Assembly (NCBI RefSeq): GCF_025685565.1
Contig: NZ_JAGSYE010000003.1
Location: 434,001-498,000 of the forward strand
DNA: 64,000 bases
Direction of reading: 5' to 3'
Origin: Granulicella aggregans
GTDB taxonomy: Bacteria; Acidobacteriota; Terriglobia; Terriglobales; Acidobacteriaceae
The notes under the pieces were generated by a model. It worked only from the letters and a program-made list of their open reading frames with translations, was not told the DNA's origin and ran no database searches. The first letter of the stretch is position 1; each line of letters opens with the position of its first letter. Position numbers and translations under genes: made by a program. Shown here one piece after another: positions 41,440 to 50,132 of this stretch.

Positions 41440-43629
41440 CTAGCGTACCTGTAGCGTCGTGGAAAGCTTGACATCATTCGAGGCGCTTCCGAGCATCACG
41501 CTCACGGGTTCGGATTCGATTTTGAAGGCGCTGTCTTTCTCATCCCAGTAGGCGAGTGATGAGGCTTTGACCGAAAGCTGGACAGTTCGCGTCTGGCCCG
41601 GTTCGACCGCAACTCGCTGGAACGCCTTCAGTTCCCTGCTTGGTCGTTCGACCTTCGAGGCCATGTGTTTCACGTACATCTGTACGACCTCGTCGCCAGC
41701 ATGGTCGCCGGTGTTGGTGACATCGACGCTGACCGTCACCGAACCATCCTTCGCGAGCTGCGGCGAGTTCAGCTTCAGGTTCGAGTACTTGAACGTCGTG
41801 TAGCTAAGGCCGAAGCCGAAGGGATAAAGCGGCTCGCCCTTGAAATACATGTAGGTGTCGCCATGGCGGATGTTGTAGTCCATCTTCGGCGGAAGCTGGT
41901 CGAGCGACTTGGGCCATGTGGCGGTAAGGTGGCCGCCGGGGTTGTAGTCGCCAAAGAGCACCTTTGCGATGGCCGTACCTTCATCCTGCGAGGCGTGGGT
42001 GATGTGCAGGATCGCGGGAACGTGGGCCTGCGACCAGTTGATCGCGTAAGGAAAGCTCGAGACGAGGACGACGATGGTCTTCGGGTTGACGGCGTAGACC
42101 TGCTTGACGAGCTGCTCCTGTTCCAGCGTGATGCTCTCGCGGTCGCGGCCTTCCCTGCCATCGCTGGCGACGGTGCAGGCGAGCGTGCCGCCGCCGTCGA
42201 TGGTGTCGTGCCAGTCTTTGGCCATGTCGGGGCCGCAGGTGGGATCGTTGCCGACAACGACAATCGCAACGTCGGATGCCTTGGCGGCATCGATCGCGGT
42301 CTGATGGAGCTCACTCGCGGCGTAGTTGATCTTGATGCCGTAGCCAGCCTGGTGCGTGATGCCTTGCAGAGGCGTGACTGCGTAGGGTGGGAAGCCGCCA
42401 TACCAGTCCCAGTGGACGGAGTCAGCCAGAGGGCCGATCACAGCGATGGACTTCAGGCTCTCGCGCTTGAGCGGAAGCAGCGCCTTCTCGTTCTTGAGCA
42501 GGACGACCGACTCAAGCGCCACTTTCTCTGAGATGGCCTTGTGCTTTTCGGTGTTCCAGGGCTCGGGCGAGTCTTTGATCTTCGAATACGGGACGATGTC
42601 GTCTGGATCAAGCAGGCCGAGACGGATGGTGACGCGGAACTTGGGGCGGAGCAGGTCGTCGATCTCGGCTTCGGAGATCAGACCTTCCTTGACGGCGGCC
42701 CTGGTCTCGTCCTGGTAGGTGTCGAGGAACTGGTTGATGCCGGCCTTCAGGCTCGCGACGACAGCTGATTTTTGATCCGGAAATGCGTGCCGCGGGTCGA
42801 CGAGGAGCTTCACCGCTCCGCCGTCGCTCGAAAGCACATCGACTCCCCACTGCTTTTGCAGAATGCTCCTGAGGATGGGATTGACGACCATGGGCGTACC
42901 ATTCCAGGCGTTGTAAGAGGCCATGACGGCCTTGGCTCCGCCATCCTGAAAGCCCATACGGAAGGGCACGGAGTAGTACTCCCAAAAGAGCCGCTGATCG
43001 AAGTCGGAGGACGACGAGGTGCGGAAGTCCTCGTTGCTGTTGGCGAGGAAGTGCTTGAGCAGTGCCGCCGAGAGCCAGTACTTCGGATCATCGCCCTGCA
43101 GTCCATGGATAAAGGCGGTCGCCATGGTTCCGTTGAAGAATGGATCTTCGCCGTAGACCTCTTCGGTCCGGCCCCAGCGAGGATCGCGCGCGAGATCGGA
43201 CTGCGGTCCCCAGAGCATCAGAATCTGGCGGTTGTACTTCGCGGTCTGGGTGATGTAGCGAGCTTCATAGCCTTCGACTCCGGCGGCTTGTTTGACCAGC
43301 TCCGGGTCCCACGTCTCGCCCAGGCCAGGAGGCTGCGGGAACTGCGTCGTCTCGATCGGCGGCCCATCGTATGCGCCGCGTTGCACAACACCGTGGATGC
43401 CTTCGGAGCTGCCGAAGCTCTTTACGCCGAGACGCGGCACAGCCGTCTTCGTACCCAGGCAGGCGATCTTCTCGTCAAGCGTCATGTGCGAGAGCAGGTC
43501 GGTGATGCGCTGTTCCATTGGGAGGTCGGGGTTGCGGAAGGGTTCAGCCGGGGTTTGCGAGAAGGCCGAGACAACGGCTCCGAGGCAGAGGCTGGTGGCG
43601 AAGATCTTTGCGAAGACTTGTCTGGTCAT
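41440..43629 (-). CDS. Secreted GH3 beta-glucosidase-like enzyme
   Basis: The open frame extends to 44058 but the first 143 codons read into the TBDT gene; ATG 43629 begins a signal peptide (FAKIFATSLCLGAVVSAFSQ). The 729-residue enzyme has a GH3 barrel (SDLARDPRWGRTEEVYGEDP, LLKHFLANSNEDF) with nucleophile Asp269 in LSSDGGAV, the second alpha/beta domain (ESVVLLKNEKALLPL) and a fibronectin-III-like end (FGFGLSYTTFKYSNL). No PA14 insertion is present. It acts outside the inner membrane on beta-linked oligosaccharides; glucosidase or xylosidase cannot be decided. It lies 110 bases downstream of TBDT 2 with a hairpin between, so it is a receptor-hydrolase unit. Confidence 0.9.
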   Translation of the reverse strand: MTRQVFAKIFATSLCLGAVVSAFSQTPAEPFRNPDLPMEQRITDLLSHMTLDEKIACLGTKTAVPRLGVKSFGSSEGIHGVVQRGAYDGPPIETTQFPQPPGLGETWDPELVKQAAGVEGYEARYITQTAKYNRQILMLWGPQSDLARDPRWGRTEEVYGEDPFFNGTMATAFIHGLQGDDPKYWLSAALLKHFLANSNEDFRTSSSSDFDQRLFWEYYSVPFRMGFQDGGAKAVMASYNAWNGTPMVVNPILRSILQKQWGVDVLSSDGGAVKLLVDPRHAFPDQKSAVVASLKAGINQFLDTYQDETRAAVKEGLISEAEIDDLLRPKFRVTIRLGLLDPDDIVPYSKIKDSPEPWNTEKHKAISEKVALESVVLLKNEKALLPLKRESLKSIAVIGPLADSVHWDWYGGFPPYAVTPLQGITHQAGYGIKINYAASELHQTAIDAAKASDVAIVVVGNDPTCGPDMAKDWHDTIDGGGTLACTVASDGREGRDRESITLEQEQLVKQVYAVNPKTIVVLVSSFPYAINWSQAHVPAILHITHASQDEGTAIAKVLFGDYNPGGHLTATWPKSLDQLPPKMDYNIRHGDTYMYFKGEPLYPFGFGLSYTTFKYSNLKLNSPQLAKDGSVTVSVDVTNTGDHAGDEVVQMYVKHMASKVERPSRELKAFQRVAVEPGQTRTVQLSVKASSLAYWDEKDSAFKIESEPVSVMLGSASNDVKLSTTLQVR

Positions 43630-43683
43630 GTATCCCGTCTGGCGTTGCGGTTCGTGGAGTCGAGAGGGCAGGAGCAGTGTACA

Positions 43684-43721
43684 GAAAAGAAGCCCTGACA
43701 CCGTTACCGGAGCCAGGGCTT
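43684..43721 (-). terminator. Hairpin between TBDT 2 and the GH3 gene
   Basis: AAGCCCTG (43690-43697) pairs with CAGGGCTT (43714-43721), and on the minus strand the stem is followed by CTTTTC (43684-43689). It lies 19 bases beyond the TBDT 2 stop. This looks like an intrinsic terminator that would either separate the two genes or lower expression of the hydrolase relative to the receptor. Confidence 0.65.
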
Positions 43722-43739
43722 TGGAGGAGATGGATTCGC

Positions 43740-46700
43740 CTAGAACGTGTACTTCACGGCGAGCAACATGGTGCGTTGGGTGAACTTCGCATCCGTAACA
43801 CCAGCGTTGGCAGCCACTGTGGGCGTGAACGTGACGTTGTCCGGGGTGGTGAACTTCAGGGTGACCGGATCGGTGCTGCTGTATCCGGGGAGCGGGTGGT
43901 TCAGGAAGTTGAACGCCGTACCGCGGATCTCGAAGGCCTGCTTCTCGGTGATGTGGAAGGTCTTGTAGATGCCGAGGTCGGAGTTGAAGTATGCCGGAAG
44001 GCTGAGGTACGGCGCCTGACGGATACCAACCTGACCGATCTGCGGAACTCCGAAGCAACCAAGGTTCACGTGCTGATAGTGGCCGAGGTTTGCAGTCGGG
44101 TTGCAGGTAAGGATGGGCAGCACACTCTGCGAAGGCGTTCCGTAGAAGGTGGAAGAGCCGATGGTGTACTTGGTCTCCACGTTGGTGACAGGGTCGGTGT
44201 AGTCGTGCGTGAGGGTGAGGCCGAGGTTCTGGCTGGTGTTCGCCTGGATGTTTCCGCCAGCCTGCCAGGTGGTGGTGCCGGTTACGGTCCAGCCGTTGAC
44301 AGCGCCGCCGACGAAACGATTGCCGTGAACGAACGAGGGCAGATCGTAGGCGTAGGAGGTGTTGACGACGTGCGGACGGTCGATGTTCAGGACGCCGTAG
44401 TTGTTACGCACATTGAAGGCATCGAGTGTGCTCGAGACGATGCCGAGGGACTTCGACCAGGTGTAGTTCACGTTGTAGGATGCGTGTCCGGCCTGCTTGA
44501 CCAGGCTGACCTGCGCGCCGTTGTAGTTCGCGTAACCCTTGTGGGTATTCACCGAGATGGCAGCCGAGCCGTAGCCCTGGTAGTAGGGGTAGTAGTCGAT
44601 GGGATCGCTCTCGGGGTTCGCGGGAGCGGGAGCTCCGGTGACCGGGTCAGCCTTGAAGAGGCCGCCGAGCGGGATCTTGTTTTGGTTGACGAAGCCCGAA
44701 CCGCCCACACCGGAGCCGTTGCTCTGGCCGCCCATGAGGATGTTCTGGGTGTTGTTGCCGACGTACGCCACTTCGAGCAGCATGGCGTGCGGCAGGCGCT
44801 GCGAGATGGTCATGTTGTAGGCGTAAGTAACGCCCGTCTTGTCGTCGGTGGGATCGGTCGCGTAGACGCTTGAAGGAAGCGCTCCGAGAGCGGATGCGTT
44901 GGTGCCGAGAGCTCCGATCTCCTTCAGCGTGATGGCTTCGCCGCCGTTGGAGTTGAAGGTCTTCACGCCAAGCGCGGTGCCGAGCGGACCCGCGTAGTCG
45001 TTGTACTGGTCGTTCCAGCGATAGGCTGCCCAGCCGCCACGAACAACGGTCGCGCCGTTGCCTTTGACGTCATAGGCGAGACCAAGGCGTGGCTCCGGCA
45101 GGACTGACTGTACCGGCGATCCACCGTTGGGAATGCTCTTGTCGATCGCGTGCCAGTAGACGCCAGGGTAGGCCTTTCCAGCGGCGACATCAGCGGCGTA
45201 GCGAGCCGGCTCCCAGGTGGCGAGACCCGTCCCGGTGGCATCCTGCCAGCGGCCAAGGTGCTCAAGACGGACGCCGAGGTTGAGGGTGAGGTGCTGGGTG
45301 ATCTTCCAGTTGTCGAGCAGGTAACCGGCCACGGTGGTGTAGTGCATGTCATCGACTGGGTTGATGCTGTTCTGCGTGAAGCCGCTGGTGATGCCCAACA
45401 GAAAGTTCGCGAGCGGGTTTGCGGTCCCGATGGTCAGGCCGGTGATCTGGTCGACCTTGGAGCCACTGGCGAAGGAGAGATCGCCGTTGGCGTAGCCGTA
45501 AGTCCCCTGCTTGTTGCCGGCGCGGCTCCAGTAGAAGCCAGCCTTGAAGGTGTGGGTCTTGTAGACGTAGGTAAAGTCATCGGCCACGGAGGGCGACTTC
45601 TTGTTCGAGTTGTAGGTTCCGCCCTGCTGGAAGAGGTCGGGCTGCGAGATATCGGGCAGGGTGCGCGGGCCGGGCGAGTTGATCGAGGGCACCAGCGTCG
45701 ATGCCGAGTTGTAGACCGATCCGTAAGGATAGCCGAGGGTCGAGATCTGCATCGCCTTCAGGTTCGCGGCCGCGAACGGGTTGTCGAGCCAGCCGGCCGA
45801 GACGCGGAGTTCGTTCGTCGAAGCGGAGCTGAAGACGTGGATGAAGCTTCCGCTGAGTACGTGCGAGTGGACCGGGCTGATGAGCGGGCCGCCGGGGTAG
45901 GCGACTGCCTGGCCGGGGTTGTAGTAGATGTGAGCGACGGAGGTCTCGGAGTCGCTGCCGTACTGGTAGCTGCCGAAGATCTTGTTCTTGTCGCTCAGGT
46001 TGTAGTCGACGCGACCGCGGTAGACGTAGCCATCATGCGAGTTCGAGGGCTGGAGGAAGTAGTTGTAGCCGGAGCTGTTGGTGGATGGGTCGGTATTCGC
46101 CGCCGGGAACAGCTTGAGCAGGGCGAGTGCGCCGGGATCGAGGTACACGGTGGGAATCTGGGTTCCGGTGAGAGGAGTTCCATCGGGAGCATAACCGCCG
46201 GTGAGCGCCTGGCAGAAGTCGGTCGAGCCGGTGCTGGCGGCGCAGAGCTTCGCGTTGTCCGGATCGGTCAGGCTGAAGTTACCCGCACGCATCGCGGTGG
46301 TCGGAACCCAGGAGGTGAGTGGCGATGAGGCCGGAAGCGTCTGGCGGAAGTCTTCGTAGCCAGCCCAGAAGATGAGCTTCCGCGCTTTGTTGAAGCCAGT
46401 GTGCGGAATGAGGATCGGGCCGCCGATGCTGCCACCTGGGTAGTAGTACGAAGCCGAGGGGCGAGCGGTGGGAGTAGAGCTGTGCTTGTCCTGCCAGGTG
46501 TTGGCGTTCAGCACGCCGTTGCGGGCGTAGAAGTATGCCTGGCCGTGGAACTCTGACCCCCCGGAGCGGCTGATGTTGTTGATGACTACGGGACCCTGCG
46601 CTGCATCAGCGCCGAAGTTCGAGGTCTGGACCTTGACCTCCTGGGTCATGTCCGGGTTGACGGTCGCGATCGACCAGCAGGCGCAGCCTGGGTCGATGAT

Positions 46701-47366
46701 GCTTGCACCGTCGAGCAGATACGCCGTACCGCCACGGTAGGGAGCGCCGTTGGTGTTGAGGCCGACGCCGACCGCTGAACCGGACGAGCCGTTGTCGGTG
46801 AAGTCGAAGCCTGTGCCGTTGCCGGTGCCACTGGCGGTCGTGGTGACGCCGGGAAGGATCTTGAGCAGCTCGGACATGTTGCGGCTCGCGATGGGCAGGC
46901 GCTCGATGTCATGGGTGCTGAGCAGTGCACTGCGCTCGGCAGAGTCCTGGGGGGCGATCTCGTTGACGCTGCTGGCGACGGTGACCGTGTCGTTCGAGCC
47001 GCCGATCTCAAGCGTGAGGTTGCTGAGCGCGCGGACGTCGCCGGGGTTGACCGAGACATCGGACTGGCGGAAGCCGCGGAAGCCCTGCGCGGTGATCTCG
47101 ACTGTGTAGGTGCCGGGGATAAGGCCAGCGAAGGTGAAGTATCCCGCGCCGTTGGACTCGATCTTGCGCTGGTCCTTGCTGGCGTTGTTGGTGATGGCGA
47201 CGGTTGCGCCGGGGATGACCGCGCCGGTTGGATCTGTGACTGTGCCGGAGAGGCTGGCAGTGGTCTGGGCGTAGAGGGAGTGAACGCTTGTACCCACAAA
47301 GGTGAGCAGGAGGACGAGCAGAGTCAGGCTCTGCTGCCGTATGGCGTCTCTTAGGTTGAATCGCAT
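43740..47366 (-). CDS. TonB-dependent receptor, Oar-like (TBDT 2)
   Basis: The 1,208-residue protein has a long signal peptide (residues 1-34, LTLLVLLLTFVGTSVHSLYAQ region), a carboxypeptidase-regulatory-like domain (SLSGTVTDPTGAVIPGATVA, GYFTFAGLIPGTYTVEI), a plug segment (RLPIASRNMSELLKILPGV), and a barrel with AFEIRGTAFNFLNHPL near the end and terminal AVKYTF. It is upstream of a secreted GH3 enzyme and divergent from an IclR regulator, so carbohydrate uptake is likely. Two tandem 13-bp repeats lie 42-67 bases upstream of its start. The sugar cannot be named from sequence. Confidence 0.92.
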   Translation of the reverse strand: MRFNLRDAIRQQSLTLLVLLLTFVGTSVHSLYAQTTASLSGTVTDPTGAVIPGATVAITNNASKDQRKIESNGAGYFTFAGLIPGTYTVEITAQGFRGFRQSDVSVNPGDVRALSNLTLEIGGSNDTVTVASSVNEIAPQDSAERSALLSTHDIERLPIASRNMSELLKILPGVTTTASGTGNGTGFDFTDNGSSGSAVGVGLNTNGAPYRGGTAYLLDGASIIDPGCACWSIATVNPDMTQEVKVQTSNFGADAAQGPVVINNISRSGGSEFHGQAYFYARNGVLNANTWQDKHSSTPTARPSASYYYPGGSIGGPILIPHTGFNKARKLIFWAGYEDFRQTLPASSPLTSWVPTTAMRAGNFSLTDPDNAKLCAASTGSTDFCQALTGGYAPDGTPLTGTQIPTVYLDPGALALLKLFPAANTDPSTNSSGYNYFLQPSNSHDGYVYRGRVDYNLSDKNKIFGSYQYGSDSETSVAHIYYNPGQAVAYPGGPLISPVHSHVLSGSFIHVFSSASTNELRVSAGWLDNPFAAANLKAMQISTLGYPYGSVYNSASTLVPSINSPGPRTLPDISQPDLFQQGGTYNSNKKSPSVADDFTYVYKTHTFKAGFYWSRAGNKQGTYGYANGDLSFASGSKVDQITGLTIGTANPLANFLLGITSGFTQNSINPVDDMHYTTVAGYLLDNWKITQHLTLNLGVRLEHLGRWQDATGTGLATWEPARYAADVAAGKAYPGVYWHAIDKSIPNGGSPVQSVLPEPRLGLAYDVKGNGATVVRGGWAAYRWNDQYNDYAGPLGTALGVKTFNSNGGEAITLKEIGALGTNASALGALPSSVYATDPTDDKTGVTYAYNMTISQRLPHAMLLEVAYVGNNTQNILMGGQSNGSGVGGSGFVNQNKIPLGGLFKADPVTGAPAPANPESDPIDYYPYYQGYGSAAISVNTHKGYANYNGAQVSLVKQAGHASYNVNYTWSKSLGIVSSTLDAFNVRNNYGVLNIDRPHVVNTSYAYDLPSFVHGNRFVGGAVNGWTVTGTTTWQAGGNIQANTSQNLGLTLTHDYTDPVTNVETKYTIGSSTFYGTPSQSVLPILTCNPTANLGHYQHVNLGCFGVPQIGQVGIRQAPYLSLPAYFNSDLGIYKTFHITEKQAFEIRGTAFNFLNHPLPGYSSTDPVTLKFTTPDNVTFTPTVAANAGVTDAKFTQRTMLLAVKYTF

Positions 47367-47949
47367 GGGTGTGGCCTCGTTGAAGGGTTGTTTGACGACC
47401 GGCTTACTAGTAAACCGATTCAGTAAATCGATTTAGTTTTTAGACCACCTAAACGCCTGATTTGAAAGTCGGAAACAGGCTTTTAGGAGGTGTAAGGCGT
47501 TATTGCGTGGCTGGAGATGCACCCGCCCGGGATGATTCGGGAAGCTGGAGGTTCCGGCGATTTGGGTGCGGCAAAAAGACGGAGCGCTCTGTATCCAGGA
47601 CGACACATAGCCGGGCGCAAGAGTGCGCCTGAATGGGTTCCACGGGATATGCGCTCATACTTCCGAAGTTCATGGTGATCTGTGGACTGACCTTTTGGAT
47701 GCGGCTGTCTCACCACTGGCGAAACATATTTTGCATCCATGAAAACCATGTGATACATGACCGAACTAACGACTGTCAAGGACGCTTCTATGGCGGGAAT
47801 CCGGCGGAGGTAGAGAGCCACTCGCGATTCGTGCGAGGTATGATGCCTCGTCTGTGCAAAGTCTCCTTTACGGTTCGGGCTCTCCGCGGTCACGGGGAGG
47901 CGCGGTGGCGATGCCGGTCTGGTTCAACAGCGTTATTGGAAGGAAGATC
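47367..47949. other. 583-base divergent intergenic region between TBDT 2 and IclR
   Basis: The region holds the 13-bp tandem repeats at 47408-47433 and, beside them, a 15-base near palindrome TTTAG-ACCAC-CTAAA (47439-47453), both placed to control TBDT 2. A minus-strand 136-codon frame (47483-47893) shows no family features and is judged spurious. The rest, 47500-47900, holds nothing I recognise. Confidence 0.6.
47408..47433. promoter_or_regulatory. Tandem 13-bp repeat with palindromic core, operator candidate for TBDT 2
   Basis: TAGTAAACCGATT (47408-47420) is followed directly by CAGTAAATCGATT (47421-47433); 11 of 13 bases agree. The second copy extends into the perfect 12-base palindrome TAAATCGATTTA (47424-47435). 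A central CG flanked by A/T is typical of LacI-family operators. The LacI regulator encoded at 48805-49896 or the adjacent IclR protein could bind here. Confidence 0.55.
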
Positions 47950-48717
47950 GTGGCGAAAGAAGCAAAGGTAGTAAGTTATGCGACCCCGGCGTTGGACAAG
48001 GGGCTGGACGTGATTGAGCTGCTCGCGGGCCAGACAGAGGGGATGACAAAGAGCCAGCTCGCGCGGGCGCTGAACCGGACGGTGTCGGAGATCTTCCGCA
48101 TGCTGTTGACGCTCGAGCAGCGCGGGTACATCGCGCAGGTGGGGGATGATCGCTACTCACTGACGTTGAAGCTGTTCAAGCTGGTGCACGAGCATCCGCC
48201 GACGGAGCGGCTGCTGGCGAGCGCGCTTCCGGTCATGCAGCGGCTGGCACATCAGACGCTGCAGTCCTGCCATCTCGGCGTCCTTGAGACCAGCCGGGTG
48301 GTGATTCTTTCGCAGGTGAACGCGCCTACGGACGTCGGCTTTTATGTGAAGCCGGGATCGACGGTGGACCTGATGGCTGCCGCCAGCGGATATGTGATTC
48401 TTGCCCACCAGAAGGAAGATCAGCGGGAGAGGACGCTTGCGGACTGGATGCGGGATACCGGGAAGGCTCTGCCGCGTGATCTGAACGCGCACCTGGGCCG
48501 GATCTGCAACGACGGATATGAAAAGCGTGAGAGCTACCTCGTAAAGGGCGTCGTGAACATCAGCTTTCCGGTGCTCGACGATCGCGGCTCGGCTCTGGGG
48601 GCGTTGACGGTGCCTTATATCCGGGCTTTGGGGGGCGTCGTTATGGATGACGTCATCAAGCCATTAGGAGCCGCGGCGGCGGAGATTACGGCTGCGATCG
48701 GCGGGTCGGTTCCGTAG
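47950..48717 (+). CDS. IclR-family transcriptional regulator
   Basis: GTG 47950 with GGAAGGA directly upstream was preferred to the longer frame from 47854. The 255-residue protein has an N-terminal winged helix (TPALDKGLDVIELLAG, MTKSQLARALNRTVSEIFRM, LLTLEQRGYIAQVGDDRYSL) and the IclR ligand-binding domain (HQTLQSCHLGVLETSRVVIL, GSTVDLMAAASGYVILAH, ISFPVLDDRGSALGALTVPY). IclR proteins sense small acids; KdgR-type members respond to KDG. It is divergent from the TBDT 2-GH3 unit and probably regulates it, although control of the nearby kdgK-eda pair is also possible. Confidence 0.9.
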   Translation: MAKEAKVVSYATPALDKGLDVIELLAGQTEGMTKSQLARALNRTVSEIFRMLLTLEQRGYIAQVGDDRYSLTLKLFKLVHEHPPTERLLASALPVMQRLAHQTLQSCHLGVLETSRVVILSQVNAPTDVGFYVKPGSTVDLMAAASGYVILAHQKEDQRERTLADWMRDTGKALPRDLNAHLGRICNDGYEKRESYLVKGVVNISFPVLDDRGSALGALTVPYIRALGGVVMDDVIKPLGAAAAEITAAIGGSVP

Positions 48718-48804
48718 CGCAGAACCCCGAAACCGCATGCTGATCGACCTTGAATCCATGCCGTCCGCAAGCCCAGCTGGACAGACTCTCCAGTGGCATC
48801 TGCT

Positions 48805-49896
48805 TCAACCGGCCCTTCCTTTCTTCTTACTCTTCCGGACGGCGGTTGAGCTTCTGACGATCAGCTCTGGCGATGCCTTCACCAGGAGCGATGGCCCAGC
48901 CGTCGGCAAGTTCTTAATCTTGACGGCGTGAAGGATGTGTTCCGCGGCCTTGAGTCCCATCTCGTTGAGCGGCTGGCGAATAGTGCTGATGGACGGTGTG
49001 GCGACCCGCGCCGGGAGAACATCGTCGAAGCCCATCACCGAGCAATCTTCGGGCACACGGACACCGGCCTCTGTAAGTCCACGAACGACACCGAGGGCGG
49101 TGAGGTCGTCGAAGGCGAGTACCGCTGAGAAAGATCGCCCTGAAGCCAGCATCTCGGTTGCAAGCCGGCAGCCGCCCTCGAAGCCTGACTCCGGGTCAGC
49201 CAGCGCGGGCAGCTCGAAGACCAGACGCGGGTCGAGCGTGATGCCGCTTTCGTTCGCTACGCGTTGAATGCCTTGCCAGCGCGGCTCACTATCGCTCATG
49301 CCCTGGGGGCCGCGGATGACCGCGATCTTTTTGTGGCCGAGATCGCTGAGGTGCTGCATTGCCAGCGCACCGCCGGCCTCGTTGTCGACCAGGATCGAGT
49401 TGATACCGCGTGAGGTAAGGTCGCGGCCAACGATGATGATGGGAACGTTGTTCTTGCGGACATCGGCGAGCAGGTTGGTCTCTTCGAAGACCCAACTTGC
49501 GATGACGATAAGACCCTCCGCGCGGCGCTCGAGCAGCAGGTTGAGATAGCCGTCGAAGAGCTTGCGCTGGGTCTGCGCGTCCATGACCAGGGGCAGGTAG
49601 TCAGCGGAGTGGAGGCCGGACTGGATGCCGCGCATGATGGGGATGCAGAAGGGATCGGAGAGATCGAACGCCAGCACGCCGATGGTCTGCGTGCTGCGGC
49701 GGCGGAGTGAGCGGGCATGGGCGTCGGGGTGGTAGCCAAGCTGGCGGGCCATCGCCCGGACGTGCTCTCGCGTGGCGGCCGCGACATTTTGCGAGAGCGG
49801 AGCTTCGCTAAGAACGATGGAGACGGTCGAGACGGAGAATCCACTGGCACGCGCGACGTCAGTGAGGGTCACATGGCCAGATTTTTTTTGCGGCAT
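48805..49896 (-). CDS. LacI-family transcriptional regulator
   Basis: The 363-residue protein has a LacI helix-turn-helix (VTLTDVARASGFSVSTVSIV, with VLSEAPLSQNVAAATRE and a hinge at LGYHPDAHARSLRRRST) and the periplasmic-binding-type sugar domain (IGVLAFDLSDPFCIPIMRGI, VIIVGRDL-like, AVLAFDDLTALGVVRGL, VMGFDDVLPARVATPSISTI). Its C-terminus is basic (RKSKKKGRAG). It is divergent from TBDT 3. A perfect 14-base palindrome with a central CG (50059-50072), the classic LacI type, lies between them, so repression of TBDT 3 relieved by a sugar is likely. Confidence 0.92.
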   Translation of the reverse strand: MPQKKSGHVTLTDVARASGFSVSTVSIVLSEAPLSQNVAAATREHVRAMARQLGYHPDAHARSLRRRSTQTIGVLAFDLSDPFCIPIMRGIQSGLHSADYLPLVMDAQTQRKLFDGYLNLLLERRAEGLIVIASWVFEETNLLADVRKNNVPIIIVGRDLTSRGINSILVDNEAGGALAMQHLSDLGHKKIAVIRGPQGMSDSEPRWQGIQRVANESGITLDPRLVFELPALADPESGFEGGCRLATEMLASGRSFSAVLAFDDLTALGVVRGLTEAGVRVPEDCSVMGFDDVLPARVATPSISTIRQPLNEMGLKAAEHILHAVKIKNLPTAGPSLLVKASPELIVRSSTAVRKSKKKGRAG

Positions 49897-50014
49897 TCTT
49901 CGTCACCTCGGTGGATTTGGCGGTTTTGTTTCGCGCGATCGCCGTGCGCGAAGATCACGGGCGGCGCGTCCGGCGGCAGAAATCCTGATCGCCGGCCTCT
50001 ACAGGATTTTTCGC

Positions 50015-50043
50015 TTGACATGCTGAAGATCGAGTCCTATACC
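50015..50043 (+). promoter_or_regulatory. Sigma-70-type promoter of TBDT 3
   Basis: TTGACA (50015-50020) is separated by exactly 17 bases from TATACC (50038-50043). The predicted start near 50050 places the operator at 50059-50072 just downstream, where a bound repressor would block RNA polymerase. The leader is about 80 bases long and ends in a GGAGG ribosome-binding site eight bases before the ATG. Confidence 0.65.
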
Positions 50044-50058
50044 TATCACTCAAAGACA

Positions 50059-50072
50059 TTCAAACGTTTGAA
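50059..50072. promoter_or_regulatory. LacI-type operator, perfect 14-base palindrome
   Basis: TTCAAACGTTTGAA is perfectly symmetric with a central CG, as expected of LacI/GalR-family operators. It lies between the divergent LacI gene and TBDT 3, about 10-20 bases after the predicted transcription start of TBDT 3. Confidence 0.7.
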
Positions 50073-50132
50073 CCACAATAATCTGGCGCAAATTTCCCGT
50101 CAATTCAAATTCCAGCGATTCGGAGGCTACCC

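Noticed and set aside
43630..44058. N-terminal extension of the GH3 gene into TBDT 2
   Set aside because: The first 143 codons of the longest frame overlap the receptor gene; ATG 43629 begins a signal peptide followed directly by the GH3 domain.
47483..47893. 136-codon minus-strand frame between TBDT 2 and IclR
   Set aside because: No ribosome site, no family pattern and an odd His/Pro/Ser composition; the area is better explained as regulatory DNA.
48718..48804. Possible terminator between the converging IclR and LacI genes
   Set aside because: Only a 5-bp stem (CTGGA/TCCAG) with a 7-base loop and no T-run was found, which is too weak to call.
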